This document shows positions 1-7,818 of a stretch of DNA of 13,329 nucleotides, one piece after another; within the stretch, counting starts at the first letter, position 1, and each line of letters begins with the position of its first letter. This stretch comes from Bacteroidetes bacterium UBA7688 (GTDB lineage: Bacteria; Bacteroidota; Bacteroidia; Chitinophagales; Chitinophagaceae). A program made the position numbers and the translations under genes. The stretch is from positions 1 to 13,329 of the forward strand of contig DLGS01000128.1 in the NCBI GenBank assembly GCA_002482815.1. Direction: 5' to 3'. The notes under the pieces are model-generated. The model had not been told where the DNA came from and did not search any database. It saw nothing but the letters and a program-made list of their open reading frames with translations.

Positions 1-603
1 GTTACATTTATAGGCCATACCGCCGGTCAGTTGCAATGGGGGACTAAACCAATATTGTTGATCAGAAGACGAACCAATATAATAAGCACTCATCATATAG
101 CCTGCAGACAAATATTTACTTCCACCCGGTGTGTGATTATCTATCGATGAAAAATACATGCCAGGCATATCTTTTATACCCCAATAAGAAAATGACCCCG
201 TACCAGTGCCGGATTCCCAGCCATAAGTATAGGAGGCACAAGGTTGGTTCACGCCTGCAGTTGCAGATTCAAATGTTTCTATATAAGGTGGCGTTAGCGG
301 ACCAATCGTCACGCAGGTAGAAACGGAAATATCACTGTTCGGCGCTGCGATTAACGGACACGTAACAACACATCTGAAGCAAGATGGTACCGTGATTAAC
401 CCTGTTGTATATGAAGGAGTTGTTGCTCCTGCAATATTAGAATATGTTCCGGTTGGACCAGTAGTGGAAACCTGCCATTGATAATTCAGGTCTGACGCGG
501 CAGATAATCCTTCCAGAGTTAATGTGGTAGGTCCGCCGCTTGCAGAACAAATCATGCTTGGTGTTGCTTTAGCAATACCTGCACTTGGTTTTGCAGAACA
601 AGG
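1..603 (-). repeat. Protein repeat module C (Ig-like + MAM-like), third copy, cut by window edge
   Basis: This encodes residues 711-911. It starts with PCSAKPSAG, has YQW at 751-753, PPYIETFE at 815-822, DNHTPGGS at 865-872 and WFSPPLQLTGG, and stops at the window edge before the expected IDDIGL segment. More modules may follow. Confidence 0.72.
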
Positions 604-2733
604 TGGTAATTGAGTTAAGCCAATGTCATCTATTGCTCCACCATCATACCAGTTACTGGCTTCAAATTTTATACCAATGTATTGAGCACCTGTAGTTCCA
701 GAAACAAAGTCACCAGTGAATTCAGTGTATGTTGATGTTGTTGAAGAAATATCTGTACCAATTGATGTCGTCATCGCTGATGAAGATTGAGAATTACCTA
801 ATCTTGCACCAAATGTGTAAGGAATGCCATAACCATCTGTTTTATACCAATATTTCAGATTGTATGCTTTACCAGCAGTAAAATTGATAGCAGGGCTAAA
901 CCAATATTCTGAAGAGCCAGTACCTGGGCCTAAGCCGGCGCCGGCGAAAAGCCATTTTGAACCACCAGGTGTATGATTCTCAAGCGATGACCAAGGATGA
1001 GGGCCAGCATATAAATACCAATAGCTATACATATCCCAATACGCAGAATGTGATGCACAAGGCATATTTGTTCCATAAACACCCGTTTCAAAATCCTCAA
1101 TATATGGAGGAGTCAAAGGAGCAACTTTTACATTTACTGTGTCAGTATTTACTAGTCCGCCACCGGCAGAGCATCCTACCTTGCAGAAATAATATTTTGA
1201 AGAAGAAATCCCTGTGCGTACATAAGGATTCGATGTGGCGCCAGTTACTAAGGTATAAGGACCGGCCAAAGCACTTGCCTCATACCATTGAAAGGTTAAT
1301 CCTGAAACCGCTGCAGTTCCTGACACACTCAATGTTGCAGAGCCGGGTCCGCTACAAATTGTCGCAGGAGAGACATTTGCTTTACCTGCCACAGACGGTG
1401 TTCCTGTACAGGCAGGAAGTTCCATCAGACCGATATCATCTATATTCATTGCATACCAATTATTACCCTTTACTTTAATGCCAATAAAGTAAAAACCATT
1501 AGAACCAACCGTAAAATTTTGAATATACTCTTCGTAGGAGTAATTATTTACGTATATGTCAGGCCCCAAAGCAGTTGTCATGCTGGATCTGTCCTGATTT
1601 GTACCAATATAAGTGCCCAAAGTGAATGGGTCATAGCCATCTGTTACATACCAGAATGACAGTTGATATGTTTTACCGGTAGATAAATCGAACGCAGGTA
1701 AATAATAAAAATCATCGGCATAGTCAGGCCATCTTTGTCCTAAATAATAGCCTGCAAAAAGAAAATTCGACCCACCTGGTGTATGGTTATCCAGAGATGT
1801 TGGGTACCAGGAAGGTATTGTAGATGTACTATGGACATAATACCCTTCGTAATATCCTGCATAGTCATTTTTAGTACACGGAGGGAACGAACCACCACCC
1901 GGAGAAGTTGATTCAAAATCTTCAAAATAAGGAAGTGTTGAACCCGTTACGGTTACTACAACATTTGAAGAGTTTGCTGTAGAAGACGATGCTGCACAAG
2001 TGGCTACACAACGATAATAAAGTGTTCCAACAGGGGGTGCAAATATATATGGAACTGTAGTAGCACCAGTGATTGATGTCCAACCACCAACACCAGTTGT
2101 TGATGATTCCCACTGGTAGGAAATTCCTGATGCCGCAGTAAACCCACTCAAAGAAAGAACAACAGGCACTCCTGAGCAAACTGTTGTGGCCGAAGATGCA
2201 GCGGTTCCTGCAGTAATAGTTCCACTACAGGCAGACAAACTACTGCAACTTATTGTAGCTTCCCATCCATCCGTTTCTACGTAACTATCAGAATGGAACA
2301 AGAAGGTCAGTGATCCGTCAGATGCTGTTGAAGTAATCGTACCCGGACCAGAAGTGCCGGTATACCCACCTATTAAGGTTACAGCAGTAGATGAACCATC
2401 ATAAATATATAGGGAATCATAGCCATCCTCTACATCAAAACTTGTGAAGGTTACCGACACTTTAGCGCCAGGAGTGGACGGATAAATGGTCAAAACTTTA
2501 TCCAGGTTGGGAGCATAGACACTAAATGCGCCCCCACCATCATAAAAATCATCACTACAAGTAGTAATCATAGTTCCATTATACATATTAATGGTTCCTG
2601 CCTTACTTTCAAAAGAAAAGGATGCTAGCAGGACTAATAATAACATAGCAACTTTAAAGCAAAAAGTGCTGTGGATTTTTCTGTTTTGCCTGGATGAGTC
2701 CAGAATATTTGGGTTGTTGTAATTATTTTTCAT
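1..2733 (-). CDS. Secreted CUB / Ig-like / MAM-like repeat surface protein (C-terminus outside window)
   Basis: The frame is open for 911 codons from the ATG at 2731-2733 to the window edge, with no stop, so the gene is partial. Residues 1-45 form a signal peptide with a long polar N-region and a hydrophobic core at about 28-40. Residues 59-163 resemble a CUB domain: Cys59 and Cys163 could pair, and DGYDSLYIYDG lies at 103-113. Then come modules of about 270 residues, each with an Ig-like part (Cys, later YQW or FQW) and a MAM-like or choice-of-anchor-J-like beta-sandwich. The latter contains PPYIE-FE, D/E-NHTPGGS (at 315, 585 and 865) and IDDIGL (431, 701). Such proteins are secreted adhesins or surface enzymes; a T9SS sorting tail is expected beyond the edge but not seen. 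It lies 206 AT-rich bases downstream of the beta-helix gene, on the same strand, with no terminator visible between. A TACCTTTT (7 of 8 to TAnnTTTG) lies in that gap without a well-spaced -33 element. Exact function is unknown. Confidence 0.88.
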   Translation of the reverse strand, partial: MKNNYNNPNILDSSRQNRKIHSTFCFKVAMLLLVLLASFSFESKAGTINMYNGTMITTCSDDFYDGGGAFSVYAPNLDKVLTIYPSTPGAKVSVTFTSFDVEDGYDSLYIYDGSSTAVTLIGGYTGTSGPGTITSTASDGSLTFLFHSDSYVETDGWEATISCSSLSACSGTITAGTAASSATTVCSGVPVVLSLSGFTAASGISYQWESSTTGVGGWTSITGATTVPYIFAPPVGTLYYRCVATCAASSSTANSSNVVVTVTGSTLPYFEDFESTSPGGGSFPPCTKNDYAGYYEGYYVHSTSTIPSWYPTSLDNHTPGGSNFLFAGYYLGQRWPDYADDFYYLPAFDLSTGKTYQLSFWYVTDGYDPFTLGTYIGTNQDRSSMTTALGPDIYVNNYSYEEYIQNFTVGSNGFYFIGIKVKGNNWYAMNIDDIGLMELPACTGTPSVAGKANVSPATICSGPGSATLSVSGTAAVSGLTFQWYEASALAGPYTLVTGATSNPYVRTGISSSKYYFCKVGCSAGGGLVNTDTVNVKVAPLTPPYIEDFETGVYGTNMPCASHSAYWDMYSYWYLYAGPHPWSSLENHTPGGSKWLFAGAGLGPGTGSSEYWFSPAINFTAGKAYNLKYWYKTDGYGIPYTFGARLGNSQSSSAMTTSIGTDISSTTSTYTEFTGDFVSGTTGAQYIGIKFEASNWYDGGAIDDIGLTQLPPCSAKPSAGIAKATPSMICSASGGPTTLTLEGLSAASDLNYQWQVSTTGPTGTYSNIAGATTPSYTTGLITVPSCFRCVVTCPLIAAPNSDISVSTCVTIGPLTPPYIETFESATAGVNQPCASYTYGWESGTGTGSFSYWGIKDMPGMYFSSIDNHTPGGSKYLSAGYMMSAYYIGSSSDQQYWFSPPLQLTGGMAYKCN
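604..1413 (-). repeat. Protein repeat module B (Ig-like + MAM-like), second copy
   Basis: This encodes residues 441-710 and aligns with module A: an Ig-like domain with FQWY at 481-484, then PPYIEDFE, ENHTPGGS at 585-592, a WFSPAINFT strand, a KTDGY turn and IDDIGL at 701-706. Its length of 270 residues is close to the 273 of module A. Confidence 0.75.
1414..2232 (-). repeat. Protein repeat module A (Ig-like + MAM-like), first copy
   Basis: This stretch encodes residues 168-440 of the edge protein. It opens with ACSGT, holds an Ig-like domain with YQW at 206-208, and then a MAM-like domain from LPYFEDFE to IDDIGL. The next module starts with ACTGT, so the boundary is clear at protein level. 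Copies are diverged at DNA level, which suggests old duplications. Confidence 0.75.
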
Positions 2734-2939
2734 AAAATGCGGATTAAGTGTTTTCACTAGATGGTATTTTATTATTTCATTTAATCGGTTGCTGAAGGTA
2801 TGGTATTTATTTTAATTAACTACTGATATATTTTTGTTACTCATTGCTGTTTAATCATTTTACTATTATTTATGATGATATAAAAGGTAGATTTTATTTA
2901 CATCTTTATGAAGGTCAATTCGTTTAATCCAAACAGCTG

Positions 2940-5900
2940 TTATTTTTCTTTGTTAATTTTCTCTACGAGGATAAGCTTACCTTCTTTGTCGCTTAGGTTT
3001 AACAGATATAATCCGTTAGCCAGAGTCGTAATATCCAAATCGCTCACATTAATTTTATTTAGTATGGTGCGACCGCTCATATCTGTCAATCGGGCATTAA
3101 GCGATATAGGACTTTGAATATGCAGAATATCGCTTGCAGGGTTTGGAAATATTTTTATGTCGGCAACAATTTTATTTTCATCAATGCCTAGGCTATATAA
3201 GTATACATCAGATTTTGAAGTACAACCATTACTGTCGGTTACCTCTACTGAATAAGCTCCATCATCAAGAACGTAATATCTTTTACCCAAGGCATCTGAG
3301 TCGTTAATTTTTACGTTATTCTTATACCATTGGTATGTGAAATATTTTTGTGTTTCCAAAACGCGCGGAGAGGAGTAGTATACTGTTGGTGTAGGCAATG
3401 GATAAACTTTAACACGAATAGCAGTTGACTTGGTAGGGCAACCCAATGGAGTATTTACTTCCAATGTATAGTCTCCTGATTTGTCCACGACCAAATGATC
3501 ATCCGTTTCACCAGGCATAAGAATGCTGTTACGGAACCAGCGATAGCTATACGAATAGCCTTTGTTTGCCTGAATAACGATTGCACTTGATTCGCAGAAT
3601 GTAAGAGAATCATAATAAGTAATTATTGCCGGAGGAGGAGGCATAATTGTCATTCTATAAGGGCTTGAAGCATAAGTACAACCTGTAACTGAGTCATACA
3701 CTTTAAGAATATAGTTGCCGCTCACTGGTGTTACAAAAATTGAACTTGTAGTCGCTCCAGGTATTTTAGTCGTGTCTCTATACCATTGGAATGAACTTCT
3801 GTTAAAGAACGATGGAATACTTCCAGTTAATTTAGGTAAATTGTAGGTACAGGCAGTATCAAGTCCGGTACTGGACACAATAGTGATAGCCATCACAGGC
3901 AGGGTTGTGCCATTAAATTCCAATGCGCCTATATCACTTGCACCAAACGGGCGGGGTGTAAGGATTAAGTCAACGCCTACCGGGCCATCAAAAGCGGTAG
4001 ATTCAGCAAATGTTATACCGGAAGGAGTGTAACTGCCGCCGCTACCTGATAAATTATCTTCTGTAGCTGTGTTTTTTTCACGTGTAGCAGATCCTGATTG
4101 CATAAACTTATGGTAGCTGCTCTTATTACAACTACTGTTAAAGAAAGTATCGTTTACAATATTTTTAGTGTTGTTCGGGGTCAAACCACTTATATGGTAG
4201 CCATTTACAAGGCTCGTATTGCTTGTTCCTTCAACATACAAATAGTTGTTAGATCCCGTAGGAGTATGATAAATATTGCTTGCGGCACCAAAACCTGTAG
4301 TTGACGGCGCAGCCAATGCGGATCCTGAAAAGGCCCTTATAGCGCTGACATTGTTTCCCGTGCCTGCCAAAACATTCACACGCACAATATTATTCTGAAC
4401 CGTATTTGTGCCTGAAGGAACAAATTGAATTCCTGTTGAGCCATAATCTTTAGCTCCGGCTGGAGCTGTTTTCATATTAATGGTATTGTAAATTAGCGCA
4501 TGCGTTCCGGTAGATTGCAACCAGATACCGAATGATGAGCTATACACTGTTGTATTTGTCCAGGATTCTACATCCGATATCATATTGTTTGTAATAGTAT
4601 AACTCGCGGTCCCACCTCTTGTAGCAATAGCTGCAGCGGTATCTCCTGAACCAGAGCCATAAATATTGAATATTTTATTGTTTGCAATGTTGGCCGCTGT
4701 TGTTAAAAAAGAAACGCCTGGTGCGATAGCTATTGCCTGAGCACTTGCATTTGTTGCGTCTGTCAATAAATTACTGATCTGACATTTTGTAAACTCTAAG
4801 GTTGTAACAGCAATATTATTAAAATAGCCGGCCTGAATACCATAAACTGAACCTCCTGTTGAATTTATATTGTCAAATGTATCTTTATCGAGTGTTGCTT
4901 TCACTCCATAGGCTATTTCTGCAGCCATTACAGTGCCAGAACCAAAATATAAGTTTCTAACTTTATTTCCGGTAACTATACATGATACCAAATTTGAAGC
5001 TGCAGTCCGGATGGCCTGTCCCAGCGTAGTGGTACCCGTTGCCTTTATATTGGAGATTGTATTATCTTTAATAGTTGATGTATTTGCAACAGCAACGGCC
5101 TGACCGTTTGTTATTCCTCTAAAGACCAGAGCATTTGCATTTAATGTAAAATTATCTATTAAATTACCTTCAATATTAGGACCAACTGAAGTTGAGCTTT
5201 GGTCTACAATCCCATAAACACCACCAGTATTGGCGACATTAAATCCTTTAATTACATTATTTTTAATAAGGGTGGTTGAAGGGTATCCATACGGACTTAC
5301 TGTCTGACCATTTCTAATACCCAAAATATTACCAGATGTTGTAATTGCGGGTGCCGTCGTAAAATTCTGCATTAAATTGTTTTGAATCAATTGGGTACCC
5401 TGGTTGTTTTCGCTTCGGATACCCTCTAATGTGGTAACATTTCCGCTTGCGGTCAATTCAAGTGTATCATTATTAATGTCTGTTGTACCGCTTCCGTATA
5501 TATTTGTATAGATGCCAATCGCCAGATTACCAACAGTAGATGCCGAATTCAATTTAATATTATTTTTCTGACAAATCCAACTTCGATTGTATGCGGTTAC
5601 TTTATCTTCGTCCATTACCACACCAAAAATATTATTGCCGGTTGGAGCAGTTCCTCCAGATGCCAAATTATCAATTTTATTAGTTGAAACATCTGTATTT
5701 TGAACGTTTCTTGAATATACACCTAAATGAGTGAAGTTGCTTATTGTATTATTCCAGACATACAGATTCTGATCATTAACGGCAATTCCGTCAACTATTG
5801 TCGGCAAACCATAAGCAAATACTCCGTTTGTTACATTTTGTATTGTATTTCCATCTAATAAAATTCCTTCATGACCGCCTTCGTAAACAGCGAATGGTGG

Positions 5901-6509
5901 AGAGGCCAGTGCGGCCGTAGATGTAGAAGTGCAATTTCCAACAAAAATACCGGCAGCACCTAAATGGGAAACACCACTTGCGGCGGTAGTATTTGTTTTA
6001 TTCAGTGTAATATCACTTCCCCTAACTGTTACTGTTTTACATGCGTCACTTGAATTTAATTTAACTATCGAGATACCATGTTCCATCATAGAAGTGGATG
6101 TAGTATTGGCAGATGAGTCAGAAAAACGCCCCCCATTGATTGTAGCAAAATCAGTTCCTTTAATTGTAAAAATTGCATCATGCCCACCTGTACCTGTATT
6201 TGATACTAATCTGGCGTTACCACAATTAATAATTATTTGATTATTCGTAGTTACACTTGGGTTTAAGGAATCACTACCCAAAACCCAGCCCCCAGGAGGT
6301 GCGACTTCATGCCAACCGGGAGGCAAATTAATTGTTACCGGCCCCACACCGAGAATATTTAAAGGGTGCGCATTTAAGGTATCCAGTATTTTTTTTAGCG
6401 TACTGCCACCTGCAGGAATGTTGATAGTTGACGGTGCATTAATAGCAGCGGCAAATGATTTGCTGCACAATAGTGTTAATAAAATGATTGAGGTAAATAG
6501 TTTTTTCAT
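2940..6509 (-). CDS. T9SS-exported right-handed beta-helix protein with Ig-like domains
   Basis: The protein has 1189 residues. Residues 1 to about 20 are a signal peptide (MKK, hydrophobic core, SFA-A cleavage). Residues from about 90 to 864 are rich in Asn, Thr and Ile, with many short turns such as IKNNVIKGF, IEGNLIDNF, IKDNTISNI and IANNKIFNIYG. This is the PbH1 (NosD-like) pattern of a right-handed beta-helix, ending in DIGALEF. Three Ig-like domains follow (about 870-1108) with core Trp909, 991 and 1061. The first two keep a Cys pair (887/944 and 972/1024); the third has only Cys1096. Residues 1112-1189 are a type A T9SS sorting domain: IFPNPASD, DMSGRTI, GLYLLNLSD and a Lys-rich end. 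It should be released or anchored at the cell surface. Beta-helices of this kind often bind or cleave polysaccharide, but no catalytic set is recognised, so the substrate is unknown. It stands alone between the housekeeping block and another surface gene. Confidence 0.93.
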   Translation of the reverse strand: MKKLFTSIILLTLLCSKSFAAAINAPSTINIPAGGSTLKKILDTLNAHPLNILGVGPVTINLPPGWHEVAPPGGWVLGSDSLNPSVTTNNQIIINCGNARLVSNTGTGGHDAIFTIKGTDFATINGGRFSDSSANTTSTSMMEHGISIVKLNSSDACKTVTVRGSDITLNKTNTTAASGVSHLGAAGIFVGNCTSTSTAALASPPFAVYEGGHEGILLDGNTIQNVTNGVFAYGLPTIVDGIAVNDQNLYVWNNTISNFTHLGVYSRNVQNTDVSTNKIDNLASGGTAPTGNNIFGVVMDEDKVTAYNRSWICQKNNIKLNSASTVGNLAIGIYTNIYGSGTTDINNDTLELTASGNVTTLEGIRSENNQGTQLIQNNLMQNFTTAPAITTSGNILGIRNGQTVSPYGYPSTTLIKNNVIKGFNVANTGGVYGIVDQSSTSVGPNIEGNLIDNFTLNANALVFRGITNGQAVAVANTSTIKDNTISNIKATGTTTLGQAIRTAASNLVSCIVTGNKVRNLYFGSGTVMAAEIAYGVKATLDKDTFDNINSTGGSVYGIQAGYFNNIAVTTLEFTKCQISNLLTDATNASAQAIAIAPGVSFLTTAANIANNKIFNIYGSGSGDTAAAIATRGGTASYTITNNMISDVESWTNTTVYSSSFGIWLQSTGTHALIYNTINMKTAPAGAKDYGSTGIQFVPSGTNTVQNNIVRVNVLAGTGNNVSAIRAFSGSALAAPSTTGFGAASNIYHTPTGSNNYLYVEGTSNTSLVNGYHISGLTPNNTKNIVNDTFFNSSCNKSSYHKFMQSGSATREKNTATEDNLSGSGGSYTPSGITFAESTAFDGPVGVDLILTPRPFGASDIGALEFNGTTLPVMAITIVSSTGLDTACTYNLPKLTGSIPSFFNRSSFQWYRDTTKIPGATTSSIFVTPVSGNYILKVYDSVTGCTYASSPYRMTIMPPPPAIITYYDSLTFCESSAIVIQANKGYSYSYRWFRNSILMPGETDDHLVVDKSGDYTLEVNTPLGCPTKSTAIRVKVYPLPTPTVYYSSPRVLETQKYFTYQWYKNNVKINDSDALGKRYYVLDDGAYSVEVTDSNGCTSKSDVYLYSLGIDENKIVADIKIFPNPASDILHIQSPISLNARLTDMSGRTILNKINVSDLDITTLANGLYLLNLSDKEGKLILVEKINKEK

Positions 6510-6599
6510 AATCCTATATTATTAAAATACGAGGCGTTGCCCAATCAGGATTTTACACAATATTTCTGTTAAAAAATATTTTGCAAAAAATCTGTGAAT

Positions 6600-6630
6600 G
6601 CAATTTACCAATTTGCATTTATAAAACAAA
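6600..6630 (-). promoter_or_regulatory. Weak candidate promoter for the beta-helix gene
   Basis: On the minus strand a TTTG (6630-6627) is followed after 19 bases by TAAATTGC (6607-6600). The spacing suits the Bacteroidota TTTG / TAnnTTTG promoter, but the -7 element is one base short of consensus. It lies about 90 bases upstream of the start at 6509. The region is very AT-rich, so chance matches are likely. Confidence 0.22.
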
Positions 6631-6706
6631 AAATAAATTTTGTAGGTTTAGATTGAAATTACAACCGACTTGGTAGATTTTTGTTAAAATTGTTGATTAT
6701 GAAGCT

Positions 6707-7372
6707 TTAAGCTCCGGCAATAATTAACACAATTTCCCCTTTAGGTGGGAATTTTTCGAAATGTATCATAAGTTGGGAAAGGGAGCCCCTTTGTGTCTCT
6801 TCAAACTTCTTTGAAATTTCCCTTACAACGGCTGCTTCGCGGTCTTCGCCCAAAAATGTTGATAATTCCATAAGCGTTTTTACAAGCCGGTGTGGTGATT
6901 CGTAGAAAACTATAGTGCGCTGTTCTTCAACAAGCGCTTTCATAGCGGTTTGCCGGCCCTTTTTTACCGGCAGAAACCCTTCAAATATAAATTGATTGCA
7001 AGGCAGACCCGATTGTACCAGCGCCGGAACAAATGCTGTGGCGCCCGGCAGGCAAGTCACTTTTATATTATTCTTTGTGCATTCCCGCAGCAATAGAAAA
7101 CCCGGATCAGAAATTCCTGGTGTACCGGCGTCAGTAATGAGCGCAAAAGTGCGTCCGGCCTGCATCTGGTCCACCAGATGCTGAACGATTTTATGCTCGT
7201 TATGCTGATGATATGGCGTAAGCGGTTTGTTGATCTGATAATGTTTCAACAAAAAAGAACTTGTCCGCGTATCCTCACACAGTATGACATCCACCTGCTG
7301 CAATATTTCTACTGCGCGATAGGTCATATCGCCAAGGTTGCCTACCGGTGTTGGTACGAGAAAAAGCTCCAC
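6707..7372 (-). CDS. rsmI: 16S rRNA (cytidine(1402)-2'-O)-methyltransferase RsmI
   Basis: RsmI uses S-adenosylmethionine to 2'-O-methylate C1402 in the decoding centre of 16S rRNA, in the cytoplasm. The 221-residue protein shows the family motifs in order: VPTPVGNLGDMTYRA (6-20), CEDTRTS (32-38), the cofactor loop ALITDAGTPGISDP (77-90), the LPGATAFVPAL segment (108-118), EGFLPVKKGR (131-140) and VFYESPHRL (155-163). It is shorter than the roughly 286-residue E. coli enzyme and ends soon after the catalytic fold, lacking the C-terminal extension; I recall such short forms as normal in Bacteroidota. It starts 15 bases after the purS stop on the same strand, so the two are probably cotranscribed, although their pathways are unrelated. 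Confidence 0.96.
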   Translation of the reverse strand: MELFLVPTPVGNLGDMTYRAVEILQQVDVILCEDTRTSSFLLKHYQINKPLTPYHQHNEHKIVQHLVDQMQAGRTFALITDAGTPGISDPGFLLLRECTKNNIKVTCLPGATAFVPALVQSGLPCNQFIFEGFLPVKKGRQTAMKALVEEQRTIVFYESPHRLVKTLMELSTFLGEDREAAVVREISKKFEETQRGSLSQLMIHFEKFPPKGEIVLIIAGA

Positions 7373-7387
7373 TAAATGAGTTATAAA

Positions 7388-7639
7388 TTATCCTTCGATA
7401 ATGCTGATATCGAAAGCTTCCATTACCTGGTTGGCCAACAATTTTTTACAGGCATCTGTTACCAAAGTTTCTGCTTCTGCTTTGTCTTTTGCATCTACGG
7501 CAAGAGTGATGTGTTTACCCACTCTTACATTTTGAATCTGGCTCAGGCCAAGGTTGTGCAAACTACTGTTTACAGCCTTTCCCTGAGGATCCAGTAATTC
7601 TTTCAGTGGCATAATATTGATGTGAGCAGTATATTGCAT
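7388..7639 (-). CDS. purS: Phosphoribosylformylglycinamidine synthase subunit PurS
   Basis: PurS is the small subunit of the three-part FGAM synthase (PurS, PurQ, PurL), which makes formylglycinamidine ribonucleotide in de novo purine synthesis and helps pass ammonia from PurQ to PurL. The 83-residue protein has the family length and pattern: an N-terminal strand, LLDPQGKAVNSSLHNLG (16-32), the VRVGKHITL strand, a helix rich in Ala, Glu and Lys (KDKAEAE), and a C-terminal LLANQVMEAFDISI segment. PurQ and PurL are not in this window, so the complex is encoded at separate loci, in contrast to the clustered purS-purQ-purL of Bacillus. It is first in a probable two-gene unit with rsmI. The leader just before the ATG is A-rich with no clear Shine-Dalgarno sequence, as usual in this phylum. 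Confidence 0.94.
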   Translation of the reverse strand: MQYTAHINIMPLKELLDPQGKAVNSSLHNLGLSQIQNVRVGKHITLAVDAKDKAEAETLVTDACKKLLANQVMEAFDISIIEG

Positions 7640-7818
7640 TGATACTATTTTTTAATGGTTATCCTTGTATTAGAGCCGCAAAATTATGGCTTTTGTATTC
7701 TGTAATCTAAAAAATTATTGGGTCGGGGGTCTCTTTTGTTCAGCTTCCGTTGCGTCGCACACTTCAGGAAAAATATTATTCTTCGGCTTTCTTAAATGTG
7801 TGACTAAAAAAAAGTCCA
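7640..7818. other. gltX-purS intergenic region with a GC-rich block
   Basis: No open frame is supported here. Next to the gltX stop, GACT and AGTC flank an A8/T8 run (7802-7815), a weak hairpin that is not a convincing terminator. The AT-rich background is broken at 7720-7733 by a G-rich run (GGGTCGGGGG) and at 7740-7767 by a GC-rich segment containing the 9-base palindrome-like TGCGTCGCA. This segment resembles a dispersed intergenic repeat, but only one copy is seen here. The purS promoter candidate lies near the left end. Confidence 0.35.
7679..7686 (-). promoter_or_regulatory. Candidate -7 promoter element for purS-rsmI
   Basis: Read on the minus strand this is TAATTTTG, a full match to the Bacteroidota -7 consensus TAnnTTTG. 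It lies 39 bases upstream of the purS ATG, which would give a leader of about 30 bases. The -33 region is T-rich (TTTTTTAG) but has no clear TTTG, so the call rests on the -7 box and its position. Confidence 0.42.

Noticed and set aside
957..1478. A 173-codon plus-strand open frame
   Set aside because: It lies opposite the CUB/Ig/MAM gene, its composition (rich in His, Gln, Tyr, Leu) is that of an antisense frame, and it has no family features.
1740..2179. Two minus-strand frames of 61 and 85 codons
   Set aside because: They are other-phase shadows inside the continuous 911-codon frame that runs from 2733 to the edge.
2734..2939. Promoter or terminator in the gap between the two large surface genes
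   Set aside because: TACCTTTT is near consensus, but no -33 element lies at the usual distance; the only hairpin (GTTTGGATTAAAC) has a four-pair AT-rich stem.
5929..6240. A 103-codon plus-strand open frame
   Set aside because: It is antisense to the beta-helix gene; the low-complexity coding strand leaves few stops on the other strand.
7802..7815. GACT-A8-AGTC type hairpin as gltX terminator
   Set aside because: The stem is only four pairs with a run of A/T as loop, and no U-tract follows it.
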